From Setophaga petechia (lineage: Eukaryota; Chordata; Aves; Passeriformes; Parulidae), in the NCBI GenBank assembly GCA_024362935.1, contig JANCRA010000033.1:8141001-8205000 (forward strand): a stretch of 64,000 bases of DNA, in the 5' to 3' direction. The stretch's first letter is position 1. Each line of letters starts with the position of its first letter. The position numbers were made by a program, and so were the translations under genes. The notes beneath the pieces were generated by a model, which saw nothing but the letters and a program-made list of their open reading frames with translations, did no database searches and was not told the origin of the DNA. Positions 35,701 through 57,361 of the stretch are shown one piece after another.

Positions 35701-38109
35701 AGAAACACCTCCTCTTACCACTGTATTTTCATTTAGAACTATGCTGATAGATTAATACCATATTTTATACAAAGTGCTAAGTTATTACAGTAATCAGGGG
35801 GAAATTATTTTAAAAGGGAACTGTGGCTTTCACTTAGACTTTCAATCCAGTGATTACAGTAAACTTTTATTTACAAAAAAAAAAAAAAATCTGAGAGCTT
35901 GCAATTAAGAAGCTCTGGGGAAACGTTAAGTAAATTTTAACTTCCCTTTGTTCTTTGGGACTTTTTTGTTGTCCCAGCTCTTTCTAACCTGAATCTTGAT
36001 TTGGAATGCATTGTCCTAGGAAAAGATTCCATCCCGTGTGTATGTAAATACACTCCCTCTTTGCTGTGTTATGAAATGCTGGCATATGGAAGGAGCAGCC
36101 CCCCTTTCCCCAAGGTAGAACGGGCTGAGCTTTCTTTTCTTTGCGAGAAGCTGAAAGAAGAGTTTGACCTTTGAACTCCGCCTCACACTTCCACGCTGCT
36201 TTCGGGATGATTAAATAACCAAGGATATTTGCCTGTGTCTTATGCTTATTTATCTCCCTTTAAAATGTTGTAATACTTCACTGTTGAGGTATTGTCTTTA
36301 AATATAGCAGGACGGGCCCTTGGGTCGCGGCAGGGCTGCCATGTGCCAGCTCAGCCCTGGCCGGGACACTCTGCATTTCCAGCCCCCCTCAGAGCCTCCC
36401 CACATCCCAGACCGGCACCGTTCGCAGATTGCTTTTAACTTTTAACCCACTTCGGGGCATTTCTCATCACCACCCCCTCCGCCTTTTTAAGGTGACTTTA
36501 GGAAAAAAAAAAAAAAAAAAAAAAGTTTTTCTTCCTGGTGCATGAATGGCTGAGGGGATTCTGCTGACTACTGTATGCGTGCTTTGAGAGAGATGTGACT
36601 CATTCCACAAGAGATTTGCAACTGAATACAAAAGTAAGGAAAAGGATATGACCAAGCTATGTAAGATTCTCAACACATGTTGTATTTTAGGATTAAAAAA
36701 AGCCTTTTTCAGCCTAAATTTACCTAGGTTTTTATGTGCTTCTAAACAGAAAGTTGCTCTCTCTAAATAATTTGCTTTTTAGAAGTCAACTTTTTTTTTT
36801 TTTCCTTCAGTGAAATTGCCAAATAATCTCCTTTTGTTGCTGATGAAGCTTGTTTATGCCAAACGTGGGTGTATGTCAATGGGAAAAATACATAAAAACT
36901 TCTACTGTTATAATCATATGACTTTGGTCAGAGCATAGTTTATAGCTTATCATAAATCTAGCACTCTTGATTCTTCCTCCTTTTTTTTTTTTTTTTTTTT
37001 AAAGCGGTGTGATAAGAGCAGACTTTGCAGTTTCAAAGTAGAGCAGTGTACACGCTGGGAAAAATGAGTTTGAAATTAAAAATATAGGTGACAAACGTGT
37101 TTGGAAACACAATGAGATGGAATTGCTTATCAGGCTGCCTCGAGGATTTCAAAAGAAAGTACAAGAGGAAATGTGGGTAGAATATGCAGGGAAATCTGTG
37201 TAGATCAGGGTGACTTCAAGACTGGAGCAGAAAACCATCCAAGCAGAAGTGAATAATTGACCGGATGGTGCTTTTCTATGAGCTGCAGATTTTATGTAAC
37301 TAAAAGTATCAAAGTCTGAGTTTGTTTATGCGCAATAGGTCCACTCGCATTTCTCACTGTAATAAAGGGAGAGCAGTGTGCTCTGATCCAGCTGCATCAG
37401 GGAAACTGAGGCCTTTGTGTCGTGCCTGCACTCTGTGGTGATAGCAGAGACCTGGATGGGTGCAGAGCTGGGGGCTCTCTCAGCCTCTCCTTTGGCACTC
37501 AGGAAAATGTAAATTAGATTTGCTCAGATTTACACCAAGCACTGGTGTTTGGTACATCAGGGAAGGTGGATGTAAAGATGGCCCAGAGAAGCCCCACGTT
37601 CTGTTCACCTTTCCTGTTTGTTTCTAACTTTTTTTTGTTCTTCTGCTGGTAAAATTGGGGTCTGAAATTGCCTGGTAGAAAGGTGAGTTTCTTGCAGATG
37701 CTGTACAGGCCAGCTTGGCCCTGTGCAGCCCAGGCTGTTGGGTACATCACACATCCCTGCAGCCCCTGGTGAGGGGGAATGTAAAGCTGGGCAGTTAAAA
37801 ACTCTCCATCAGTCTCTGGGAGATCTCCCACCGTCATGGGAGAAGGGAGGCAGCTTTTGGAAGTGTTTGTTTCTATCACTTTTCTATTTTAGTACCTTCA
37901 GATGTTGCTCCAGGGGTGACTGAACTACAATTAAATGTCTTTTCCCTGGACTCTGTACCTCCTTCCATCTTTCAAGATTGCCTTTTGCCAGCACCCAGTT
38001 GTGGTTGTGTTTGGGAGTGACAACTTCCAGGTGTCCTGCAGAGGACAGGGATGGATAGTGCTCTGTTCCTTCCAAGGGGCAGCAGTTTGAGCTGTGCTGG
38101 GTGAGTTTT

Positions 38110-38141
38110 GAGCTCAAACTCAAAAATGAGAGTTTGAGCTC
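38110..38141. repeat. Perfect 12-bp inverted repeat (hairpin)
   Basis: GAGCTCAAACTC at 38110-38121 is followed by the loop AAAAATGA and then its exact reverse complement GAGTTTGAGCTC at 38130-38141. It lies in intron 1. The stem is too short for a microRNA precursor, and no T-run follows that would suggest a small RNA gene. Confidence 0.8.
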
Positions 38142-41100
38142 TCTGGGTGAGAGCTGGGTTCAGACTTGAAGCCAGGTGAGAGCACTAGGGCACATTAATG
38201 GCCTTAACAAAGGCAACTCCTTGGGAGTGACCACTTCTCTCAAATTCAGGAGTAGTAAAATCATCTCTTTTCCTGTTATTTCACTATGCTGCCCAAAGGG
38301 ATGCTACTTGACTGTAATTGCTACAGAGGAACTCCTGGCTCTTGAGTAATAAGGAATTATGTCTAATTTGGTAAACTGAATTTACCACTTCTTTGTAGTT
38401 GTGGCTATTGGAGAGACCTTACATCCCTCTGCCAAGAAGTAAAAAAGTCAAATTTGCTTTTAAGGTCTCTGAAAGTACCTTCTTTTAAATGAAAACCAAG
38501 ACTAAACATACAAGGCAGTCTGTGTAAGGTGAGCCTGACTCAACAATAAAAATGTATCACTCATTCCACCGAGAGCCTTTACCTGCTGTGGAGAGAACAA
38601 TAAACTGTTTTGTAAGGTAAGGGGTCACTGCCAGTTTAAGTGCATGTAACTTCTTGATTTAATGAAGTTGCATCATCCTGCAGCAGTGGTGAAATATGTC
38701 CCAGACTTATTTAAAATAGGATTATTCTTGTATCTTTCAGCTCTTCTACAACAGGTATTGGTCACTTCTGTTGTCTAAAGTACACTTTGGTTTTGTGACT
38801 CCTGAGAAATTCTCTCCTAATCAGAGGGGAAAAGGAAAAAAATCTGGCAGTTTGAGCAGTCCTTCTGAACTTTAAAGTCAATACTTACTTGTAGTGCTTC
38901 CTCCTTTAATGCCAAGAATTAGTCTCTTTTATATTTGCTCTTGCTCAGTGGAGGAAAAACATGTGCAGAATGCTGCAAGCTTCTACGTTGCCTGCTTTAA
39001 AAGCCTAATTACATCCTTTGATAGAGGAGGCATTCAGCTCTCTGAGGAGACACACTCAGCTCATCCATCCTCTGCCAAAGCCCTGGTAGACATGGAGCCT
39101 TCAAGAAAAAGGGACTCCAGGAAAAGGTTTTTTAGACAAAGAGGATATCCTTTGTTTTTATTAGTATAGATGTCTGAGATGGGGGAGGGAGTTTTCCTAA
39201 TATTGTTCATTATTAACTATGAGTTATTTTCCACTGGTGATTAAAATCCTGTTTGTGAGGCTTCAGGGGGAAAATGACTCTCATGTGTGTCTGTTTTATC
39301 TGACTGCAAAAGGGCTTTCAACTCAAAACCTTTCTGAAGTGTGTGTGCAGAAATGCTTGGATAATAACAGTCTTGAATTCTGTGTATGTCTCGCTCTGGC
39401 TGTGTTTTTGTGAATTGTTTTAGCATCGTTGTGTTGGAAATCTCTGAGCTGGTGTTAGAAGGAACTATAACTGAGCGTCTCTCTTAGAGGGGATAAAAAG
39501 GATAAGCCATGAAAGAGTTTAAGGTTAGGATAACTTTGAAATCATCAAGCCTGAAGGATGAAGACTAAGGAGAGGGACTTAAATTTGCAGATGGAGGGAG
39601 TGGAAATTCCAGTTTAGGGTCATCTTTTATGTTCTCTTTTCAACCTGAACATCTTCGTTTTGATCTTTCCTGCAACTGAAACAAACAACTCTCTTCCTCC
39701 CCTTCCTCCCCCTGAATCTCCATTTCCTTTACAAGTGCTCGTGTTAGTTCTTTATCAGGCTGAACTGTTAACAAAGTATAAAAAACAGTTTTGTGCTTGC
39801 ACAGTTGGTATAAAAGGCTCGGTGTGACGGGGAGCAGCGCTGGGATCGCTCACGTGCTCCTCCACTACCACAGAATACTCTGGGAAGTTGTGTGAAATGA
39901 TCAATGATGTACTGTTAAAGATGGGAGTAGCTCTTTCCCTCCCTAGAAAGCAGCAGAATGCCCAGTAATGAGGAATAATTCTTGGCTTCTGTGCTGCTCT
40001 GCAAAGTCAGGTTTTATCTGGGCTGACTTAAATAACTTCCCAGTGTTGTCACTGGAGCCGTGGGCAGTGGACAATTGTATTCTTTGAGAAATAAGGTCAT
40101 GGTCTGTGGAGCAAGAACTGCATCATCTTCCCTAAAATCAGGGACTGTCCTGTGTCAGCTGGGGCAGCAGAGGCCTTTGTGCCTGGGGAGGAAAGCCCCT
40201 GCTGCCCCAGGTGTGACACACACGCTTCTGCTGAAGCGCACAGAGGAAGCTGTGGCTGCCACAAACCCCTGCTGCTACCTGCACAGACAAACCCAGGTGT
40301 CACCGTGGGCTCTGGGCATCTGACTCACCTTTTGGGACACTTGGGGGGTGAGAGGCTCACGATGACCCTTGGCTTTGCTTTCTGACCAAGTGTGGGAGCT
40401 TAGGGATGCCAGGGGACAGCAGAACTGCTCCAGCACGGAGCTGGGGTCACTGGTGGCTCCTGCAGAACCCACACTCAGCCAGGACACTGGAGGGACATCC
40501 CAAAATCTGGGGCTCCTAAATAGTGTTAGGAGCTGTTTTAGGGTGCTATTTGTGCTTAACCTTGTAGGTGTGGTGCAGCTGTTTTCTCTTTATGCAGTGA
40601 TGTATACGTATCTTAAAAAACATCCTAAATAAGTTTAAGTTCAGCCTCAGCTCAGGTTTTAGTTGAGGATTTGAAGGTGTATTTATTTATGCATGAGCTG
40701 CTGTGCCTGTGATCAGTGTTACACCTGAACACAGCTGTGCCCAGATAAAACAGATAACATACATAAGCTAGTTCTTATTTGTGGTCCCAGTGAAGTGTTG
40801 TTAAAAGTGATGTTAACTGGTTTGTTCTATCTGTGGTCCTTAGGTAGGACTGCAACAACTGCAGTAAATCTTTGAAATTGGAAGTAAAAAAAGGTGTTAA
40901 ACTTGTAATTTCCAATAAGCAATCAGTAGTGTAAAATCTATTTACCAGCAATCTGTTCTGGGGCATAAACACACCAAGAGGAAAGAACAGTTCATGTAAA
41001 ATGACTCTTAATATCCTGAAACTTCTTGAAACATGAGGAAAACTGTAGTTGTTTTTTTTTTTTTTAAGTGGAAATGAGAGTTGCATGTAAGTTTCTCAAG

Positions 41101-44100
41101 TTCAATAGACCCAGTAAAAATTAAGGTGGTTGATTTGCAGCAGCTGGAAGAAGCTGGTCAGCTAAGCAGTGATAATTTTGCTGCTGGCCTTGAATTTCAG
41201 AATTTGGGTTTGTTGAGGTAGTTGTGTCTGAGTTTTTATCTGCCAGAGAAGAAAAGTAACTTCAGTGCTTGGCTGTAACTCTTCAAGTTTTCTCACTTCT
41301 CTTTTTCAGAAAGTGTTGCAGCAACTACTTTAACTTCTGTAATTGTTCCAGGTCGCTTTTAACAGTTTAACAATAGTTTTGCAGCACTGAATTAGCAAAG
41401 AATACTTGTTTATCCTGAGACTTGCCTTGCAACTTTGATTCCCAGTGCCTCTGTAATGTGTTTCAAATGGGAAATTCAATGGTTAGGCTGTGCTATTCTC
41501 TGAAAGGTGTGTCTAGAGTTCTTGTTACATATTCATGGAAATTTTGAAATGCAGGAAGTAGAAATGCAATAAAATTACTCCTGATAGGTCATTTCCCAAA
41601 GAAATCTTCAAGACTATGTAATATGTTGTCTTGGGTTGTGTAATTTAATAAAAATAAATTAAATTTCTCTACAGGCACTTAATTAAACTTTTCTCTGTTT
41701 TAATCATCCATTTATATGCAGCAGGGTTTTGGTGTGGTTCTTAGGCTGTGTGGCAAGTGCAATGAAAACAAGATGTTCTCATCAGTCCAGTGGAATCTTT
41801 ATGGGTGTTTTGTGGTGTTTATAAATATAATGGGTATCGCTGTGAACCTGCTGAAATACTCAGGGATGACTCACCTGTGAGCTGAAGTGTGCTAAATGCT
41901 CAGGCTAAAACTTTTCCAGTAGTTTTATTCTTTCTTCTCAGCTGAACTACATTTCTGGTTGATGGAGTGCTGTAGGTGGCAGCCTGGAACTGCGGTGGGT
42001 TGGTGACTCCAGGAGAAGTCCAGGGGAGCTGTGCAGGCTCCTCCTGCCCTGCTCAGTGCCCTCGGAGCAGCCCCTGGAGCTGGGCTGGGCAGGAGGGACA
42101 GGGGCTGTTTGCACATGGGCAGGGGAGTCACAAGTGGAGCTTCTTGCTTTGTTCTGTGAGGGGGATAAGTAATTTTTTATTTTCAACCTTGAGTTCATCT
42201 GTAGCAAGTTTATCGCTCTTCAGCTGTTGGAAGGAAGGATTTCCTGTTTTGTTCTGTTCCTTTACTCAGTATCTCTGATACTGGCGTGTCCTTTTGTCTT
42301 CTGAAAGTGAAAGAAGGCACAAGAAATGCAGGTACTGTGTTTTATTTGCTGAGCTCCTGCACAGACCTCCAGCCATAGTCACAGTGTTGCAGGTTGTCCA
42401 TTTTTCCAAGGAAGAAACAGAATTGAGGCAACTCTGGACAGTTTTCCTGCTGCCTCCAGGGTTTTGAATAACAGGAATGTAATTAATCAGCGTTTTTGGT
42501 CCTCAAATCCAAGGCATATTATCTTCAGTAGGAAGAAAGGTTTGTTACTAATGGATAAAATCCTGGTGGGGATATTTGGGTTGTAGTTCTGGCATGTGTT
42601 GGCTTGTCTGAACAGCGAGAGCATAAAATCCTGCCTACTTGTAAAAGGCATGGATCTAATCAGAGTGGAGTGTGTAATCACCAGATACAGAATAAGACCA
42701 GAGCTTTCAACTCACCTCCTGACTCCAGTGCTTGTATTCTTTCTTCTTCTCACTTTAAATACATTCTTGTCTAGCTGTATCTGTACTTCCCTTCAGAAAT
42801 GCTGCCTGCAGTTCTTTCCCAGTCTGTAGCTGCTCTCTCCTGTGTATCCCCTCTATGCAGAGCAAGAGCAGCAAAGAGGCGTTGGAGATTTCTGAAACAG
42901 GAATATCTTGCTCTGTTTGCAGTGCTGCCTGGAGGATGAGCTGTGGCTGGCTCTTAGGGCTGTTCAGAGCCTCTATGAAAAGCAGTGAGAGCACTGAGCA
43001 GCCAGCACAGCTGCAGAGTGCCCTGATGAAGTCTCCAAAGGGCTTCAAACCTATTGATAGCCACCAAAATTGACCCCAAACTCCTGTGGAACTCCTTTCA
43101 TGACTCAGGTGTTGGTTGTATACTCTGTGTGTGTGGTGTGAGGACAGGTTTTGTTTGCCAACAGCTGAGATGGGACTGAAGCAGCCCTGTCTCCAAAGAA
43201 GATTTATCAGAGAAGACGTTATTGATTGATTGAGGTGGATTTTTTACCCATCCATGACCAACCTGGGCCATTCCATAGATGTGATCTTTGCCTAAATTGT
43301 AAAAAATTGGTTAAATTGTAAAAACTCCTGTAGCTGTGGCTGTCAGTGTTGGTTTTATCCCAGGCTGGGTTTGGTAGGGCCATGTGTGGTGGCCCATGTT
43401 AGAGGTGCTCTCTTCTCCCCCACCTCACCCCAGAATGGCACAAAGAACGGGGCACTGAGGGTGCATTTTGCTGCTTCTCATGTTTCCTTTCTCCAGTGAC
43501 TTAATTCTTGTTGCTCCATCGTGTGTTTGCTGTAGTGCCACAAAGTGGGAGTGTAACAAACCTTAATTGGCTTTTTCTGTTTGTAGACACGAGCAAGGAA
43601 GTGGTGGCTGCTGAGTCCCACAGTTCCCGATGTGGCCCTGACTGCAGGCACTGCCCTTTGGATCTGCCTTGGTGCCCCAGAAATGCAGAGCACTTCCCTA
43701 TGGCTCTGAAAGCAAATGCACTCCACTCTTAAGTTTGTTCCACTTTTTTAATCTTGCCTGGATTGTTTTTTTGAAATTTGAAACTTAAGTTATTTTCAGG
43801 CAGATGCTCACTGAGCTTTGCTGTAGCATGTTGGGTAAAAAATACCTTTTAAAACTCCAGTAGAAATAGAACAAAAAGGCAAGTTGAAACATGAAGTATA
43901 AAACATGCTAACCAGCAGCCTTTGATATGTTTTCTCCTGATGTTTTACAAAAGGGAAAAAGTTTTTTGAATATTTGAGCTTCAAACTTTGGTTCTGGCTC
44001 CTTCACCTGCCTGTATGGAGTGAGGGAAGGTCTGAGCTGAGTGGGGAGGGCAGAAAGGCAAAGGCTGCAGGAGAAGCAGAAGTGTCACCCCACACTGAAG

Positions 44101-46102
44101 TGAACCTGCCTGTTACAGGAGATTTTTGATTCATTCTGCAGAGAGGAAGTGTTAATCATGGCCGTGATGAAACTGAAAATGAGGATAAAGGGCGTAGTTA
44201 GAGAAGAGACTTTGGCTGCAGAAGATGCAGGTTCTGTCGCCATCAGCAGTGATCTGGTCCCTCTTACACCCCACCTTGCCCTGCAAGATCCTGCATTTGT
44301 GTTTAATTTGGGATAAGCCTTTGGCCCAGGCCAGAAACAACTTGGGATTTAAAAAACCCTGTACAATTCTTGATATTAATTGTGCTGATTGTGTCAACCT
44401 GGGTTAGAGGACTGGGTGGTGAAGAGACTTTAAACTTTCAAGAAACAGAAAAAAAATGAAAAACAAGCAGCTGGCAACAATAATTTTCTCCTGTTACTGG
44501 CATTCTGGTGTGGTGGTGTTTTATTTTCTATTTTTACCCATGTTCATTAGGCCCCAGGACCTTGTGGTCTGCATGATGGGAAAGGAGGTGCTGACTTTTC
44601 AGATTAAAAGCAAGGAGTGTTCTCAGGGCAAGGCTGCAGGAAGTGGATGAAGTGTTGGAGATGTTGGATCCATGACTCCTGCCAGTGTGTGCTGAGGTTT
44701 CCTTCCCCAGCTGCTTCTCTTGCCTGGGCTGATTTCTACTGAAATAGTTTAAGATTTAATGACTCAAGACCACTTTTTCTGTCCAACCAGCTCCGATCAG
44801 AAATAGCTGAGAATCAACTGATAATCATCTTTATTGTGGAAAGCTGACAGCCTGAACTATTGCAGGGCTGTGGTTGAATTATTGTCCTTTCTTTGGGTCA
44901 AATAAAACAAAATGCTTCCTTTTTTTCCATATGAAAGCAAGGCAGAGGTGGAAATCAAGGGTAATTTTAAACCCCAACTGTGTCCATGCTGTTTTCTGCT
45001 CTAAGAGTTAGAGAGCATAATGTATTTTGGGGTATATTAGTTCAAGTCATGTGGTCACTGGCCAGCTGGCTCTTAGGAAATAATTTGCCAAAGTTTGAGT
45101 CAGATTTTAAATGAATTCTTTTCATTAGTTATTACTTTATTTGGAAATGTCTCAGAACGATTCTTCTGCAGTTTATATTAGTCTTGTATTAGTTTGCTAG
45201 ACTTTACCCAAAAATTTCATCAACTGGAGTCCTGAACTCCACAAAACTATAATTTGTCAGCCCAAAGTGGTGGCCCATGAGTTGCTGCTAGCAGGCATTA
45301 TAACTCTGACTTAAAGATTTAAATTGGAGTTGTGATTAACTGTATTATAATCCTATTTAATCTTGCAGAATCCTAAACCTTCCTTTGTGAGTATAATCAA
45401 TAAATCATGTTTTGTTTTGTGACACTTTAAAAGTAGAAGAATTTTGTTTTCATAATGTAATAATTGGCCTCTTGAATGATTTAAATACTAGATTTAAATA
45501 CTGTTCAAGAAACAGTATCATTAGTTCATACAAAATGTTGAGATGTTCTTACTGTACCAGCCCAGAATTGTCACAGGCACTGTAAATGTGGCTGATAGGG
45601 AAAGCTTTGAGTAGTGGGACTGGTGAATGGTTCTTAATACAAAGATTTCTGCTGACACTCCCTGTGTACCAGGACTGTAAAAGCTGATGCCAAGCTATCT
45701 GGTCTTAAAAAAAAAAAAAAAAAGAAAAGCCTTTTGCTTAACAGCCTTTAGAGGACAAACAAGAGGAGTTCTGCTGTGGTTTTACAGGTTCAAGGAAAGG
45801 TTACTTGGGCTGCTGCATTGTTATGAGTTCAGGAGAGCACTGAAATATGGGTTCAGCAGCATTATATAACTGCCTAAGTGCAGGTTTAGAAAGGACAGAC
45901 AAAGTCTTGCAAAGAAATAACAGTTGTAAACAGAGGGATGTTCAAGACCAAACGATTTCAACTTGGCAGGTAGAAAAGTTGGCTCTTAAAAATACGCTTT
46001 CTTCTCAAGCTCTTGATGCTTCTCAGCCCTAGTATTTTCATTGTTTGGGAGACAATACTTCTCTTTTGAAAGGTCTGACTAACTCTTTTCTCTCTTTCCC
46101 AG

Positions 46103-55857
<9,755 letters not shown>

Positions 55858-55871
55858 ACCACTCCAGAACG
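55858..55871 (+). other. ZNF217: Start of ZNF217 3' UTR before a probable last intron
   Basis: The stop codon is followed by 14 nt and then GGTACAC, which could serve as a weak donor at 55872. The downstream acceptor at 57360-57361 is strong. If real, the junction lies only 14 nt after the stop, too close to trigger nonsense-mediated decay. The alternative is an unspliced 3' UTR continuing through the 56.4-kb minisatellite. Confidence 0.5.
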
Positions 55872-57361
55872 GTACACAAACCTTCTGAGCTAATTGTTCC
55901 TTAAACGTTGCATGGGGTGCTGATGGCATCAAAGGTTCCTGCACAGCATGAGGAGAGCTTGTGAAAGTCTGAGCCTGAAAAGATAAAAATTTCCTCCTTA
56001 TAAAACCACCAGATGCTGGGGTGGCAGCTCAGATTGTTTGGAGTAGTGGTGATTGGCTTCTGTGATAGGTGCAGGATGCTGCTCTTTGAAGAAAAATGGG
56101 AGGGTAACACCAGATAAATACATTAATCAGTTGTAATTCCAGTGGGAAGTGTTCAGTGAAAGCCAGGAGGTTGAAGTTGAGTCAGTCCTTGAGGGTGGAG
56201 GAGCAGAAGGGAGGGGAGGTGCCTGTGACACAGTTATGGGTGCTGGGGGTGGTGACTGGGCCCCCTGAAGGTGCAGCCCCTGCCCTTCTGCCCTGCTGAG
56301 CACTCAGGGCTGCTCAGGACCCAGAGGGAAGGGGAAGGGAGCCCTTCCTGAGCTCCTGGGCAGCTGTCCCTGTGCTCAGAGGTGTCCCTGTGCTCAGAGG
56401 TGTCCCTGTGAGCAGAGGTGTCCCTGTGAGCAGAGGTGTCCCTGTGACCAGAGGTGTCCCTGTGACCAGAGGTGTCCCTGTGCTCAGAGGTGTCCCTGTG
56501 CTCAGAGGTGTCCCTGTGCTCAGAGGTGTCCCTGTGCTCAGAGGTGTCCCTGTGCTCAGAGGTGTCCCTGTGAGCAGAGGTGTCCCTGTGAGCAGAGGTG
56601 TCCCTGTGCTCAGAGGTGTCCCTGTGCTCAGAGGTGTCCCTGTGACCAGAGGTGTCCCTGTGCTCAGAGGTGTCCCTGTGCTCAGAGGTGTCCCTGTGCT
56701 CAGAGGTGTCCCTGTGACCAGAGGTGTCCCTGGTGGATTTCCTGCTGGGCAGAGGGAGGGAGGGAGGTCAGCTGGAGGCTGTGCCTGGTGCTGTGAGTTC
56801 ATCTCCTCAGTGCTGCAGCTGAGACTCAGCACCCAGCACTGCTCAGGACAGAAGTGCTCTGCAGGACTGGGAATAAATAGATCTGTTGGCCTTTTTGTAA
56901 GCCAGAGCTACAGATCATTTCCCTTTTAAGGGGAATACTTAAGGAATATTTCTGGAATGCTGTAGCACCTGGGCCAGCACACGTGATTTTATGGAAAGAT
57001 GTTGGGAGCAGAGCTGGCTGACATTGATTGAGTTGACAGCTTTTAAAACACTTTTATTTCTTGGTATTCTTCTAATCTTACTGCTCTTATTGTCCTCCTA
57101 CTAGGCTTAGGTGTGTCTGGTTGTGTTGTCAACTTGATTTCATGCCTGAGATTCTTCCTGGGGCTGAGCATCTTCCAGAGTAGACTTTATTTGCCAGATA
57201 AAAGCTGGCAGTCCAGACTTCATGGCAGTATCAATTCTTTAGCAAGGATGTGGAAGGAATTCCCTTTGTTATAAAGACACTCCTCACAGCAAAAACTGTG
57301 CTGTACTATTTTATAGCTGTATACCACAAATTTATATTTATTCCTCTTTTTTCCCCTCCAG
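55872..57361 (+). other. ZNF217: Probable ZNF217 intron 5 (within 3' UTR)
   Basis: A 1,490-bp interval bounded by a weak GTACAC donor and a good acceptor, TTTTTTCCCCTCCAG. It holds the 18-bp minisatellite. Intron status is inferred from the acceptor and from the contrast between this repeat-bearing stretch and the UTR-like sequence after 57362. Confidence 0.5.
56364..56735. repeat. 18-bp minisatellite, about 20 copies
   Basis: Units of AGAGGTGTCCCTGTGCTC with three end variants: CTC, AGC and ACC. The variants occur in runs, giving a readable repeat-type map. The unit is a multiple of 3, so one frame on each strand is open (TGTPLS-type repeats on the minus strand and RGVPV on the plus strand). 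These are artefacts. Confidence 0.94.

Larger units (their letters stand above)
32249..46102 (+). other. ZNF217: ZNF217 intron 1
   Basis: A 13.85-kb interval between the CpG island and the coding exon. The acceptor is clear: TTTTCTCTCTTTCCCAG ends at 46102. The interval is AT-rich single-copy DNA with numerous poly-T and poly-A tracts (for example 33052-33085, 33489-33510, 36501-36523, 36979-37002), one perfect hairpin at 38110-38141 and no frame over about 125 codons with a domain. No mobile element was recognised, which makes it much less repetitive than the upstream flank. The exact 5' border depends on which exon-1 donor is used. Confidence 0.6.

Noticed and set aside
32900..46102. Additional coding exons inside intron 1
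   Set aside because: All frames are short and none resembles ZNF217 or another known protein; a nested gene cannot be supported.
56314..56929. TGTPLSTGTP and RGVPV repeat proteins on opposite strands
   Set aside because: 18-bp minisatellite read in frame; no independent gene signals.
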